A stretch of DNA of 64,000 bases from Rhizobium favelukesii. Lineage in GTDB: Bacteria > Pseudomonadota > Alphaproteobacteria > Rhizobiales > Rhizobiaceae. Made by a program: the position numbers and the translations under genes. Every line of letters begins with the position of its first letter. Position 1 is the stretch's first letter. Of this stretch, positions 54,360 to 63,792 are shown in pieces. The notes beneath the pieces were generated by a model, which saw only the letters and a list, made by a program, of their open reading frames with translations, was not told the DNA's origin and made no database searches. The stretch is taken from contig NZ_HG916852.1 in assembly GCF_000577275.2 (NCBI RefSeq), positions 623,001 through 687,000 on the forward strand. The letters run 5' to 3'.

Positions 54360-55472
54360 ATGACGGATGCAGAGACGATCATCATCGGCGCGGGACCGGC
54401 AGGATTGGCCTGCGCAGCGGCGCTGCGGGCGCGCGGACGCTCGTTCCTGGTGCTTGAGAAAGGGCATACGCTCGCCGCCTCCTGGCATCGCCACTATGAC
54501 CGCCTTCGGCTGCATACCCACAAGATGCACTCGGCCCTGCCGGGAAAGCCGATGCCGCGGCATTTTCCGAAGTATCCGTCGCGGCTGCAGGTGATCGAGT
54601 ATCTCGAAGTCTATAGCTCTTCGAACGACATCGAGGTCAGATTTGGTGTGCGCGCGACGACGATCCGCAAGGACAAGACGTGGACCGTGGAGACCTCCTA
54701 CGGAGTTTTCGAGGCGAGCAACGTCATTGTCGCGACCGGCCTCGCAAACGCGCCGATAAGGCCGACCTGGGAAGGACAGGAGCTGTTTGCGGGCAAGCTT
54801 CTCCACTCCTCGGAGTTCAGGAATGCCGCGGCGCTTGCGGCTAAGCGCGTCCTTGTCGTCGGCTTCGGCAATTCGGCAGGCGAGATCGCGCTCGAATGCG
54901 CTGAGGCCGGCCTTGATGTCGCCATGTCCGTGCGCGGCCCGGTCAGTGTCGTGCCGCTCGAACTTTTCGGACTGACGAGCGCCAGCATTGCCATAGCCCA
55001 GCGGTTCCTTCCCTATCGCCTGGTCGATGCGGCGAACGCTCCGATCCTGCGCCTGCGGTTCGGGGACCTCGGGAAGTTCGGACTGGAACGAGCGAGAAAT
55101 GGCCCGCTGACCGGCATCATCGAAAGGGGCCGTACGCCTCTGATCAATATCGGAACGATCGAGCGGATCCGGTCAGGGGATATCCGGGTGTTCCCCGCAA
55201 TCTCGACATCCGAGGATCGGCGGGTGCATTTCTCCGACGGCCGATCCGATATATTCGACGCAATCATTCTGGCGACCGGCTACCGGCCGGGGCTTGATGC
55301 GCTTCTGCCCGATTTCGCGCAGCGATTTGGCGGCGCCGACGGTCCCCTCCGCGGGCAGATTCAACCGGCAAATGACGGCCTCTACTTTTGCGGCTTCACT
55401 GCCGTGCCGACCGGCCTTCTCCGGGAAATCGGAATTGAGGCCGAGAGGATCGCGGCCTCCATCGATAGGTAG
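54360..55472 (+). CDS. FAD-dependent monooxygenase (YUCCA/FMO-like)
   Basis: The 370-residue flavoprotein has the FAD loop IIIGAGPAGLACAAALRARG, the FMO-like segment SWHRHYDRLRLHTHKMHSAL, an NADPH loop VLVVGFGNSAGEIALECAEA and a terminal ATG-type motif IILATGYRPGLDALL. This organisation matches flavin monooxygenases related to plant YUCCA enzymes, which oxygenate indole-3-pyruvate to auxin; that substrate is only one option. It stands alone behind the decayed DUF1254 gene. Confidence 0.88.
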   Translation: MTDAETIIIGAGPAGLACAAALRARGRSFLVLEKGHTLAASWHRHYDRLRLHTHKMHSALPGKPMPRHFPKYPSRLQVIEYLEVYSSSNDIEVRFGVRATTIRKDKTWTVETSYGVFEASNVIVATGLANAPIRPTWEGQELFAGKLLHSSEFRNAAALAAKRVLVVGFGNSAGEIALECAEAGLDVAMSVRGPVSVVPLELFGLTSASIAIAQRFLPYRLVDAANAPILRLRFGDLGKFGLERARNGPLTGIIERGRTPLINIGTIERIRSGDIRVFPAISTSEDRRVHFSDGRSDIFDAIILATGYRPGLDALLPDFAQRFGGADGPLRGQIQPANDGLYFCGFTAVPTGLLREIGIEAERIAASIDR

Positions 55473-55531
55473 CACCTCCACGAGGCCGCAACACGGTCTG
55501 GCCACGCAACCGCGTGATACCCAGAGGCGGC

Positions 55532-57748
55532 TCACGCCGCCTCCTTCTCCTTCGCGTACGGGTCGAAGCGCCCGTAGAAGGTCTCGCCCTGGGCGGCCAT
55601 GTCCTTCAGCAGTGCCGTCGGCTTGAAGTGCGCCCCATAGGCTGCCGAGAGTCTATCACAGAGCGCCACGAAGGCCTTCACGCCCATGCCGTCGATATAG
55701 GAGAGCACCCCGCCGGTGTAGGGGGCGAAGCCGAAGCCGAGGATGGAGCCGACGTCTGCTTCGCGCGGATCGGTGACGATGCCTTCCTCAATGGTGCGGG
55801 CGGCTTCCAGCGCGATGGTGACGAGGAAGCGCTGCTTCAGCACCTCGACATCGACCTCTTCGGCCTTCTTCTGCGGGTAGAAGGTCTTCAGCTCCGGCCA
55901 AAGCGACTTCTTGGCCGGTTTTGCCGGATAGTCGTAGAAGCCCTTGCCGTTCTTGCGGCCACGGCGATCGAACTCGTCAACCATTTTATTGATCAGCGCC
56001 ATGTGCTTCGCATCGACGGCGGCTTCGCCGAGATCGGCGACGGTGGCTTTCAGGATCTTCTGCGAGAGGTCGATCGCCACCTCGTCGTTCAAGGACAGCG
56101 GACCGACCGGCATGCCGGCCATCTTGGCGGCATTCTCGATCATGACGGGCGGCACGCCCTCGATCAGCATGTCATAGGCTTCGTGGATATAGCGGAAGAC
56201 GCAGCGGTTGACGAAGAAGCCGCGCGTGTCGTTGACGACCACAGGCGTTTTCTTGATGGCGGCAACGTAGTCGAGCGCGACGGCCAGCGCCTTGTCGCCG
56301 GTCTCCTTGCCGAGAATGACTTCCGTCAGCATCATCTTCTCGACCGGCGAGAAGAAATGCACGCCGATGAAATCAGCCGGTCGTTTGGAGTTTTTGGCAA
56401 GGCCCGTGATCGGTAGGGTCGAGGTGTTGGAGGCGAAGATGGCGCCATCAGGCAATACCGCTTCAACGGCCTCGATGACGGCCTTCTTGACCTCGCGGTC
56501 CTCGAACACGGCTTCGATGACGAGATCAGCGTCCTTCAGGTCGGCATAGTCGGCGGAGGGCGTGATGCGGGAAAGCAGTGCCGCGCCCTCGTCTTGCGTA
56601 AGACGTCCCTTACCGATTGAGTCTTTCACGAGGCCTTCGCCGACGCTTTTGCCCTTTGTCGCCGCTTCGATGTCGCGGTCGATCAGGGTGACGGGGATGC
56701 CGGCGGCGGCGGTCACATAGGCGATCGAGGCTCCCATGAAACCGGCGCCGACGACACCCACCTTCTTCAACTCCGTCTTTGCAACGCCAGTGGGGCGGCG
56801 GGCCCCTTTGGCGAGCTCCTGCATGGAGATGAAGAGCGAGCGGATCATCGAAAAAGCTTCGTTGGTCTGCAGTATCTCGGTGAAATAGCGCTGTTCGATC
56901 TTCAGACCCGTATCGAAGGGCACCTGCAGGCCCTCGTAGACGCATTTGAGGATGGCGAGCGCCGCCGGATAGTTGCCTGACGTCTCGCGGCGCAGGATGG
57001 CGGGAGCAGCGGGCCAGAGCTGGGCCGCCGCTGGCGTCCAGATGCCGCCGCCCGGAGCCTTGAAGCCCTTCTCGTCCCAGGGTGCGACGGGCTTCAGGCC
57101 GTCCTTGATCATCTGCTTGGCGGCGGGGATCAGTTGATCCGGCTCGACCACTTGATGGACGAGGTTCATCGCCCTGGCGCGGGCGGCCGTCAGCGACTGG
57201 CCTGTCGTCATCATCTGCAGGGCCGACTGCGCATCCGCCAGTCGAGAAACGCGCTGCGTGCCGCCCGCACCCGGGAAGATGCCGACCTTGACCTCGGGCA
57301 GCGCGATCTTCACTGACTTGGCATTCGAGGCGATGCGGCCATGGCAGGCGAGCGACATCTCGAAAGCGCCGCCCATGCAGGTGCCGTTGATCGCCGAAAC
57401 CCACGGCTTCCCCGATGTTTCGATCTTGCGGAAGAGGCCGGTCATGCGGCCGACGAGATCGAAGAGTTTTTGCGCGGCGCCATCGGGGTTGGCGGCCTTC
57501 TCCTGCTGGTAGAGGGAGAACATCGACTTGATCATCGAGAGGTCCGCGCCACCTGAGAAGCTCGACTTGCCCGAGGTGATGACCGCGCCCTTGACGGCGC
57601 CATCGGCGACCACGGCGTCGACGATGGCGTTAAGCTCGTCCATCACCGCCTCGGTGAAGACGTTCGTGGATTTGCCGGGCATGTCCCAGGTGACAAGGGC
57701 GATGCCGTCCGCGTCGGTTTCGACGGTGAAATTGGTGTAGGTGCTCAT
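55532..57748 (-). CDS. FadB-like bifunctional enoyl-CoA hydratase / 3-hydroxyacyl-CoA dehydrogenase
   Basis: ATG 57748 gives 738 residues. The N-terminal crotonase domain shows SGKSSFSGGADLSMI and GTCMGGAFEMSLACHGRIAS; the dehydrogenase domain has VGVVGAGFMGASIAYVTAAA and FIGVHFFSPVEKMMLTEVIL. Together they hydrate and oxidise acyl-CoA intermediates in fatty-acid beta-oxidation. It is the last gene of a four-gene operon led by an acyl-CoA dehydrogenase. An upstream in-frame start (57763) is less likely. Confidence 0.94.
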   Translation of the reverse strand: MSTYTNFTVETDADGIALVTWDMPGKSTNVFTEAVMDELNAIVDAVVADGAVKGAVITSGKSSFSGGADLSMIKSMFSLYQQEKAANPDGAAQKLFDLVGRMTGLFRKIETSGKPWVSAINGTCMGGAFEMSLACHGRIASNAKSVKIALPEVKVGIFPGAGGTQRVSRLADAQSALQMMTTGQSLTAARARAMNLVHQVVEPDQLIPAAKQMIKDGLKPVAPWDEKGFKAPGGGIWTPAAAQLWPAAPAILRRETSGNYPAALAILKCVYEGLQVPFDTGLKIEQRYFTEILQTNEAFSMIRSLFISMQELAKGARRPTGVAKTELKKVGVVGAGFMGASIAYVTAAAGIPVTLIDRDIEAATKGKSVGEGLVKDSIGKGRLTQDEGAALLSRITPSADYADLKDADLVIEAVFEDREVKKAVIEAVEAVLPDGAIFASNTSTLPITGLAKNSKRPADFIGVHFFSPVEKMMLTEVILGKETGDKALAVALDYVAAIKKTPVVVNDTRGFFVNRCVFRYIHEAYDMLIEGVPPVMIENAAKMAGMPVGPLSLNDEVAIDLSQKILKATVADLGEAAVDAKHMALINKMVDEFDRRGRKNGKGFYDYPAKPAKKSLWPELKTFYPQKKAEEVDVEVLKQRFLVTIALEAARTIEEGIVTDPREADVGSILGFGFAPYTGGVLSYIDGMGVKAFVALCDRLSAAYGAHFKPTALLKDMAAQGETFYGRFDPYAKEKEAA

Positions 57749-57782
57749 TGGGGATTTCCTCATCCCTAAATTTCCCAGGCTT

Positions 57783-57974
57783 TCAGAAGACGCCGAGCAG
57801 ATAGCAGCTCACGCCAAGGACCAGGACGAGGAACAGCAGCAGGAAGCGGTTTTCGCCCCGCAGTCGCCGTGCGTGCTCCTTCGGATTGACATGGGATGCC
57901 TCGGCCGAAGCTTTTTCCATGTCCTTATCCAGATTTCGAAGCTCGAAATGGCGTTCTGTCTCGTTCTGGCTCAT
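57783..57974 (-). CDS. Small tail-anchored membrane protein in the fad operon
   Basis: The 63-residue product has a charged, helical N-terminus (MSQNETERHFELRNLDKDME, then KASAEASHVNPKEHARRLRG) and a single C-terminal hydrophobic helix (FLLLFLVLVLGVSCYLLGVF) that ends the protein. It lies between the thiolase and fadB-like genes with short gaps on both sides (25 and 34 bp). It would anchor to the inner membrane facing the cytoplasm. No family name is recognised, but the conserved-looking design and position argue for a real gene. Confidence 0.72.
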   Translation of the reverse strand: MSQNETERHFELRNLDKDMEKASAEASHVNPKEHARRLRGENRFLLLFLVLVLGVSCYLLGVF

Positions 57975-57999
57975 TGGGTGCTCTCCGCTCGGCAGCCCC

Positions 58000-59208
58000 T
58001 TAGACGCGTTCGATGATGGTCGCCGTGCCCATGCCGGCGCCGATGCAGAGGGTGACGAGCGCGGTGTTGAGGTCGCGCCGCTCCAGTTCGTCCAGCACCG
58101 TGCCGAGGATCATCGCGCCGGTGGCGCCGAGCGGATGGCCCATCGCGATGGCGCCGCCGTTGACGTTGATCTTGTCATGCGCGATGTCGAAGGCCTGCAT
58201 GTAGCGCAGCACGACGGCGGCGAAGGCTTCATTGAGTTCGAAGAGATCGATGTCGGCAAGTGTCATGCTTGATCGTTTCAGGAGCTTCTCGGTGACGTCG
58301 ACAGGGCCGGTCAGCATCAGCGCCGGGTCGGAGCCGATATTGGCGAAGGCCTTGATGCGACAGCGGGGCTTCAGCCCCATGCTCTCGCCGCCCGCCTTCG
58401 AGCCAAGGAGCACGGCGGCCGCGCCGTCGACGATGCCGGAAGAATTGCCGGCGTGGTGGACGTAGGTGAGGCGCTCGACCTCCGGATGAGCCTGGATCGC
58501 GACGGCCTCGAAGCCGCCCATTTCGCCCGGCATCTGGAAGGACGGGTTGAGGCTTGCCAGCGCCTGCATGTCCGTGCCTGGGCGCATGTGCTCGTCATGA
58601 TCAAGGATCATCAGGCCGTTCTGGTCCTTGACCGGGATGACGGAATTCTTGAAATAGCCCTTATCCCAGGCGTTGGCCGCGCGCTTCTGGCTCTCGACCG
58701 CATAGGCATCGACGTCGTCGCGCGAAAAACCGTACTTGGTGGCGATGAGATCGGCCGAGACGCCCTGCGGCATGAAATAGGCCGGGAAGTTCACCGACGG
58801 ATCCATGAACCAGGCGCCGCCCGACATGCCGAGGCCGACGCGCGACATGCTTTCGACGCCGCCGGCAATGACGATGTCGTCGGCGCCTTGCGCGATCTTG
58901 GCGGCGCCGAAATTCACAGCATCGAGGCCGGATGCGCAGAAGCGCGAGATCTGCATGCCCGGCGCCTTGGTGGAATAGCCGGCCTCGAAGGCAGCGCCGC
59001 GCGGGATGACCGCGCCGGCTTCCATGACAGGATCGACGCAGCCCATGATGATGTCGTCTACCTCAGACGTATCGAGTCCATTGCGGTCGCGGATCGCCTC
59101 GAGCGTCTTGGCGGCAAGCCGCACCGACGGTACCTCGTGCAGCGAACCGTCCTTCTTGCCACGGCCGCGCGGGGTGCGCACGTGGTCGTAAATGAAAACC
59201 TCGGTCAT
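58000..59208 (-). CDS. Acetyl-CoA acyltransferase (thiolase)
   Basis: The 402-residue product has the three thiolase active-site regions: [16 protein letters not shown] (acyl-accepting Cys), [19 protein letters not shown] (His) and [16 protein letters not shown] (second Cys). It should cleave 3-ketoacyl-CoA to acetyl-CoA in beta-oxidation, or act in the biosynthetic direction. It follows the acyl-CoA dehydrogenase by 37 bp on the same strand. Confidence 0.94.
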   Translation of the reverse strand: MTEVFIYDHVRTPRGRGKKDGSLHEVPSVRLAAKTLEAIRDRNGLDTSEVDDIIMGCVDPVMEAGAVIPRGAAFEAGYSTKAPGMQISRFCASGLDAVNFGAAKIAQGADDIVIAGGVESMSRVGLGMSGGAWFMDPSVNFPAYFMPQGVSADLIATKYGFSRDDVDAYAVESQKRAANAWDKGYFKNSVIPVKDQNGLMILDHDEHMRPGTDMQALASLNPSFQMPGEMGGFEAVAIQAHPEVERLTYVHHAGNSSGIVDGAAAVLLGSKAGGESMGLKPRCRIKAFANIGSDPALMLTGPVDVTEKLLKRSSMTLADIDLFELNEAFAAVVLRYMQAFDIAHDKINVNGGAIAMGHPLGATGAMILGTVLDELERRDLNTALVTLCIGAGMGTATIIERV

Positions 59209-59245
59209 TCCTCTATCTCCCTATCGGCGTCGGGCGCCGTTGAAC

Positions 59246-61042
59246 TCAAAAGGCCTCGGCGGCCAAGGTCATCATCGTCTCTGCGCCGGTCTCGATGCGG
59301 GCCTTACGCAGGGCCGTTTCCGGCATGATACGCTCCATGAAGAAGCGGGCTGTGACGAGCTTGTTGCGAAGGTAGCTTTCGCGCGGGCTGTCGCCGTTCG
59401 CAAGGCCATCCTCGGCGGCCTTCGCCATCTTCGCCCACATGTAGCCGAGCACCACGATGCCGAAGAGGTGCATGTAGTCGGTCGAACCGGCGCCGGCATT
59501 GTCGGGCTTGGCCATGGCGTGCGGCATGAACCACATGGTCGCCGCCTGCACGTCGTTCAACCCCTTCTTCAGGTTCTTGGTGAAGAAGGTCATCTGCTCG
59601 TCGTTGCGGTTCTCCTCGCAGAAATCACCGATTTCCTTGAAGAGGGCCATGACGGCGCGACCGCCGTTCTGGCCGAGCTTGCGGCCGACGAGATCGAGCG
59701 CCTGAATGCCATTGGCGCCTTCGTAGATCATGGCGATGCGGGCATCGCGCACATACTGGCTCATGCCATGCTCTTCGATATAGCCGTGGCCGCCGAAGAC
59801 CTGCTGGGCCATGACGGCGTGGTCGAAGCCCTTGTCGGTCAGAACCCCCTTTAGGATCGGGGTGACGAGGCCGAGAATGTCATCGGCCGTCTGGCGGTCC
59901 TTCTCGTCCGCCGAGCGGTGGGCGATGTCGGATTTCAGCGCCGTCCAGAGCAGGAAGGCGCGGCCCGCCTCGTTGAAGGCGCGGATCGTCATCAGCGAGC
60001 GACGAATGTCGGGATGCACGATGATCGGGTCGGCTTTCTTGTCCGGCGCCTTCGGGCCGGAGAGCGAGCGCCCCTGGATTCGCTCGCGGGCATAGTTGAC
60101 CGCGTTCTGATAGGCAATTTCAGAGATTGCCAGTCCCTGCAGGCCGACGCTGAGACGCGCCTCGTTCATCATCACGAACATGGCGCTAAGGCCCTTGTTC
60201 TCGGCGCCGATGAGGAAGCCGGTCGCCTCGTCATAGTTCATGACGCAGGTGGCGTTGCCGTGAATGCCCATCTTGTGCTCGATCGCACCGCAGGAGACAG
60301 CGTTGCGCTCGCCGGGCGTGCCATCGGCCGTGACCATGAACTTCGGCACGATGAATAGCGAAATGCCCTTGGTGCCCTCGGGCGCGCCTTCGATGCGCGC
60401 AAGTACCAGATGCACGATATTGTCCGTCATACCGTGCTCGCCGGCGGAGATGAAGATCTTCTGGCCCGATAGCTTATAGCTGCCATCGGCCTGCGGCACG
60501 GCCTTGGTGCGCAAGAGGCCGAGATCGGTGCCGCAATGGGGCTCGGTCAGGTTCATGGTGCCGGACCATTCGCCAGAAACCATCTTCGGCAGATAGGTCT
60601 GCTTCTGCTCGTCCGAGCCATGGACAAGGATCGCGGCGATTGCACCCTGGGTTAGCCCTGGATACATCATCAGCGACATGTTGGCGGCAGAGGTATATTC
60701 GCCGACGGCAGCATGCAGTGCATATGGAAGGCCCTGGCCGCCAAATTCCTCGGGAACGGCAAGCCCGGTCCAGCCGCCCTGGCAATAGGCGTCATAGCCG
60801 TCCTTGAAGCCCTTTGGAACGGAAACCGAGCCGTCCTCGTGGCGCACGCAGCCTTCTTGGTCACCGGAGTGGTTCAGCGGGAAGAGCACTTCCTCTGCAA
60901 CCTTCGCTGCCTCGCCGAGGATCGCTTCGACCATGTCAGGCGTCGCATCGGCAAACCCCGGGAGATTGTTGTAGCGTTCCAGGCCGAGCACGTCGTTCAG
61001 CACGAAGAGCGTGTCGTTAACCGGGGCCTTGTAGACTGGCAT
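59246..61042 (-). CDS. Acyl-CoA dehydrogenase (DmdC/FadE-like, long form)
   Basis: The 598-residue protein has the acyl-CoA dehydrogenase fold with an extra C-terminal region, as in the 3-methylmercaptopropionyl-CoA/FadE-type branch. Motifs are [60 protein letters not shown] and [20 protein letters not shown] near the catalytic Glu region. It catalyses the first oxidation of acyl-CoA. It is the promoter-proximal gene of the operon, and a 22-bp palindrome lies 65 bp upstream. Confidence 0.93.
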   Translation of the reverse strand: MPVYKAPVNDTLFVLNDVLGLERYNNLPGFADATPDMVEAILGEAAKVAEEVLFPLNHSGDQEGCVRHEDGSVSVPKGFKDGYDAYCQGGWTGLAVPEEFGGQGLPYALHAAVGEYTSAANMSLMMYPGLTQGAIAAILVHGSDEQKQTYLPKMVSGEWSGTMNLTEPHCGTDLGLLRTKAVPQADGSYKLSGQKIFISAGEHGMTDNIVHLVLARIEGAPEGTKGISLFIVPKFMVTADGTPGERNAVSCGAIEHKMGIHGNATCVMNYDEATGFLIGAENKGLSAMFVMMNEARLSVGLQGLAISEIAYQNAVNYARERIQGRSLSGPKAPDKKADPIIVHPDIRRSLMTIRAFNEAGRAFLLWTALKSDIAHRSADEKDRQTADDILGLVTPILKGVLTDKGFDHAVMAQQVFGGHGYIEEHGMSQYVRDARIAMIYEGANGIQALDLVGRKLGQNGGRAVMALFKEIGDFCEENRNDEQMTFFTKNLKKGLNDVQAATMWFMPHAMAKPDNAGAGSTDYMHLFGIVVLGYMWAKMAKAAEDGLANGDSPRESYLRNKLVTARFFMERIMPETALRKARIETGAETMMTLAAEAF

Positions 61043-61106
61043 CGTTCGAATTCCTCCAATTCGGCACGCCGGACCAGACCGGCATTTGAGAGTCTCTTAC
61101 AAAATA

Positions 61107-61128
61107 TTGACGTTTGCGTAAACGTCAA
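61107..61128. promoter_or_regulatory. Perfect palindrome in the beta-oxidation operon promoter
   Basis: TTGACGTTT (61107-61115) and AAACGTCAA (61120-61128) flank GCGT, a perfect 9-bp-arm inverted repeat. On the minus strand it supplies a -35-like TTGACG, with TATTTT as a likely -10 immediately after it, so a bound protein would sit in the promoter. The sequence resembles sites of MerR-family regulators of acyl-CoA catabolism (LiuR-type), which is inference from memory. No such regulator gene is in this window. Confidence 0.7.
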
Positions 61129-61247
61129 ATTTCATCGGTCCTCGAATTTGTGATGATGATCGTGTGACTGCAGTGTCGGGAATGGCCGGTCGGGAACGTC
61201 CTGGGGCTGTCGAACATTTCGTCAGAGCAGCAACGAGGAGGACATCC

Positions 61248-61721
61248 ATGCTCAAGGTCAGTTCGAATCTGTGGTTCGAGAAGGAAGTGCAGGAAGCCGT
61301 CGAATTCTATGTGGCGACGATTCCAAATTCGTCCATGGGGGGCATAACCATCCTTCCGGCCGAAACGCCGAGCGGCCCCCCGGGCAGCGTCAAGATCATC
61401 GACTTCAAGCTCGCAGATCAGGATTTCGTGGCAATGCAGGCGGGACCACTCGATGCCTTCAACCACGCCTTCTCGATCTCGGTCGAATGCGAAACGCAGG
61501 CGGAGATCGACAGGATATGGAACGCGTTCCTCGATAACGGCGGGGTGGAAGAGCAGTGCGGCTGGCTGAAGGATCGCTGGGGCCTCTCCTGGCAGATCGT
61601 TCCGCGGGTGCTGATCGAGATGATTTCCGGTCCGGACCGCGAGCGCGCCAAGCGCGTCACCGAAGTCATGCTCGACATGGTCAAACTCGATATCGCGAAG
61701 CTCGAGCAAGCGTATCGGTGA
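61248..61721 (+). CDS. PhnB/VOC-family protein
   Basis: ATG 61248, after GAGGAGG, gives 157 residues: MLKVSSNLWFEKEVQEAVEF, then FKLADQDFVAMQAGPLDAFN and HAFSISVECETQAEIDRIWN with the C-terminal GWLKDRWGLSWQIVPRVLIE. This is the glyoxalase-like fold of the PhnB type, often annotated as 3-demethylubiquinone methyltransferase-like. Its activity is unknown. It is divergent from the beta-oxidation operon. Confidence 0.9.
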   Translation: MLKVSSNLWFEKEVQEAVEFYVATIPNSSMGGITILPAETPSGPPGSVKIIDFKLADQDFVAMQAGPLDAFNHAFSISVECETQAEIDRIWNAFLDNGGVEEQCGWLKDRWGLSWQIVPRVLIEMISGPDRERAKRVTEVMLDMVKLDIAKLEQAYR

Positions 61722-61794
61722 GATGCGGGTCGCGGGCTGAAAAGCAATGCGCAGCCGTCGCTCCGTCATCCTTGCAATCACCCGCCCTCGTCCC

Positions 61795-61826
61795 TCGAGG
61801 CACCTCAGGATGAGGGCGGCGATTTC
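61795..61826. repeat. Intergenic palindromic repeat downstream of the PhnB-like gene
   Basis: CCCTCGTCC (61795-61803) and GGATGAGGG (61818-61826) pair with one mismatch around CTCGAGGCACCTCA. A related degenerate stretch follows at about 61848-61890. Sequences of this kind recur widely between rhizobial genes. It may also help terminate the PhnB-like gene. Confidence 0.6.
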
Positions 61827-62008
61827 CTCTATTGCGCTGCACCGCTCCGTCCCCATCCCGGGGTGCTCCGCCGAAGCCTCGAAGGGTCAGGGCGGCCACC
61901 GGCCGGGCCGCTGATGTCGTACAGTTGTCGCATCTGGGTTGCGTCCGAACGAAGACGCGCTAGACTTCATATGCAGACTGACGAAAAGAGCCTGGGAGGA
62001 GCGAATTT

Positions 62009-62380
62009 ATGAGACGGATGTGGCCGGAAGAGTTCAATTCCATTCTCGACGGAGCCGAGGAAGTCACGCTGGAACTGCCGGCGGTGGAGCATGAGGACGG
62101 CACGCGCAGCGAAGCGGTCAGCCGCAAGGCCCTGAAGGTCTGCATTCCGATGGAAGACTACGAGCGCATCTGGCCGCTGGCGGAAATGCGCTACCGGCTC
62201 GACGGCAGGATGGCGGGCAAGGCGATCACGCTGATCACCACCAGTCCGCACTACCATCGCTGGCACCCCGCCGACGGCGGCAGCGTCGACAATGTTTCCG
62301 AGAGTGGCCGCCACTACACGACGAAATATATCGTCGTGCATTTCCTGCTCGACGATGTGAGGGAAACGGCGGCCGCCTGA
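62009..62380 (+). CDS. Conserved hypothetical protein, 123 aa
   Basis: The soluble product begins MRRMWPEEFNSILDGAEEVT and contains KVCIPMEDYERIWPLAEMRY and TTSPHYHRWHPADGGSVDN. I recognise it only as a rhizobial conserved hypothetical. The His/Tyr-rich middle could be a binding site, but this is speculative. It is convergent with the sulfhydrylase-like gene that follows, with 7 bp between stops. Confidence 0.7.
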   Translation: MRRMWPEEFNSILDGAEEVTLELPAVEHEDGTRSEAVSRKALKVCIPMEDYERIWPLAEMRYRLDGRMAGKAITLITTSPHYHRWHPADGGSVDNVSESGRHYTTKYIVVHFLLDDVRETAAA

Positions 62381-62387
62381 GCCAAAT

Positions 62388-63671
62388 TCACGCCGCGTCC
62401 AGCGCCTGTTGCAGATCGGCGACGAGATCGTCCGGATGCTCGATGCCGATTGACAGGCGGATGGTCGATTCCAGCACGCCGATCCGCTGGCGGACGTCGG
62501 CCGGCACGCCGGAGTGCGTCATCGTTGCGGGATGGCTGGCGAGCGATTCCGTGCCGCCCAGGCTGACCGCCAGCTTGAAGATCTGCAAGGCATTCAGGAA
62601 TTTGAAGGACGCCGGTTGGCCGCCGACGATATCGAACGAGAAGGTCGATCCCGCACCGCTGCACTGCGCCGCGAAGGTGCGCCCGACTGGCGAATTGGCG
62701 TCGTGATAGGGCAGGTAGTGAATCCCCGCGACCTTGGGATGCTCGCGCAGGAAGTCGGCGACGACGCGGGCGTTGTTGTTGGCCCGCTCCATGCGGATCT
62801 GCAGCGTTTCCAGCGAACGGCCAAGCATCCAGCAGGAGTGCGGGTCAAGCTGCGTGCCGATGGCACCGCGCAGCGCCTTGACCTGCTTCATGACGGCCTT
62901 CGAGCCGAGGGCCGCGCCTGCGATCAGATCGGAATGGCCGCCCACATATTTGGTCAGCGAGTAAAGCGAGATGTCAGCGCCGTGTTCGATTGGCCGCTGA
63001 AAGACCGGGCCGAGCAGCGTGTTGTCGCAGGCGATAATGGGCGTGTGTCCCTGTTTCCTACCGATCATATCGGCGACGCGACGGATCATCGCGACGTCGA
63101 CGAGGCTGTTTGTCGGATTGGCAGGCGTCTCGACAAGGATCACCGACACCCGGCCCTTGGCCATGGCTTCTTCGGCGGCAGCCTGGACCGACGCTTCGCT
63201 GACGCCATCGGCGAAGCCGACAGCCGCAACGCCGAGATTGAGGAACGTCTTTGCCAGCAGTGTCTCCGTTCCGCCGTACAGCGGCTGGGAATGCAGGATC
63301 GCGTCGCCCGGGCGCACGAAGGCCAGCAGCGTCGTGGCGATTGCCGACATGCCGGATGAGAAGAGGGCTGAGCTTTCAGTACGTTCATAGACGGCAAGCC
63401 GGTCTTCGACGATTTCGCTGTTGGGATGATTGAACCGGGAATAGACGAGCCCCGCACCCTTACCGGCGGGTGGTTCCTTTCGGCCGGACACGTAGTCGAA
63501 GAAATCCCGACCGTCCTCGGCGGATTTGAAGACGAATGTTGATGTCAGGAACACCGGCGGCTTCACCGCCCCTTCCGACAGTTCCGGGTCGTAGCCATAG
63601 TTCAGCATCTGCGTTTCGGGATGCAGGGCATGGTTGCCGATATGCGTCTTGGAGGGGTGCGGTGCGGTCAT
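62388..63671 (-). CDS. Cystathionine gamma-synthase family PLP enzyme
   Basis: ATG 63671 gives 427 residues with [40 protein letters not shown] and the PLP lysine in [20 protein letters not shown]. The family includes methionine/cystathionine gamma-lyases and synthases. A second one, metZ at 6.2 kb, has a riboswitch; this one has none I can see. A gene divergent from an Lrp/AsnC regulator suggests amino-acid-induced catabolic use, for example as a gamma-lyase. The exact reaction cannot be fixed from motifs. Confidence 0.9.
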   Translation of the reverse strand: MTAPHPSKTHIGNHALHPETQMLNYGYDPELSEGAVKPPVFLTSTFVFKSAEDGRDFFDYVSGRKEPPAGKGAGLVYSRFNHPNSEIVEDRLAVYERTESSALFSSGMSAIATTLLAFVRPGDAILHSQPLYGGTETLLAKTFLNLGVAAVGFADGVSEASVQAAAEEAMAKGRVSVILVETPANPTNSLVDVAMIRRVADMIGRKQGHTPIIACDNTLLGPVFQRPIEHGADISLYSLTKYVGGHSDLIAGAALGSKAVMKQVKALRGAIGTQLDPHSCWMLGRSLETLQIRMERANNNARVVADFLREHPKVAGIHYLPYHDANSPVGRTFAAQCSGAGSTFSFDIVGGQPASFKFLNALQIFKLAVSLGGTESLASHPATMTHSGVPADVRQRIGVLESTIRLSIGIEHPDDLVADLQQALDAA

Positions 63672-63792
63672 TGTCGTCTCCTCAAGAGGTGCGCGTGATG
63701 CCCGCAAATTATATCAGAACACGAGGACTGTTCTTGCTATTTGCTGCGCGCCTATGCTCTCTAAAGCAACTTATTGCGGAGAATGTGGAATT

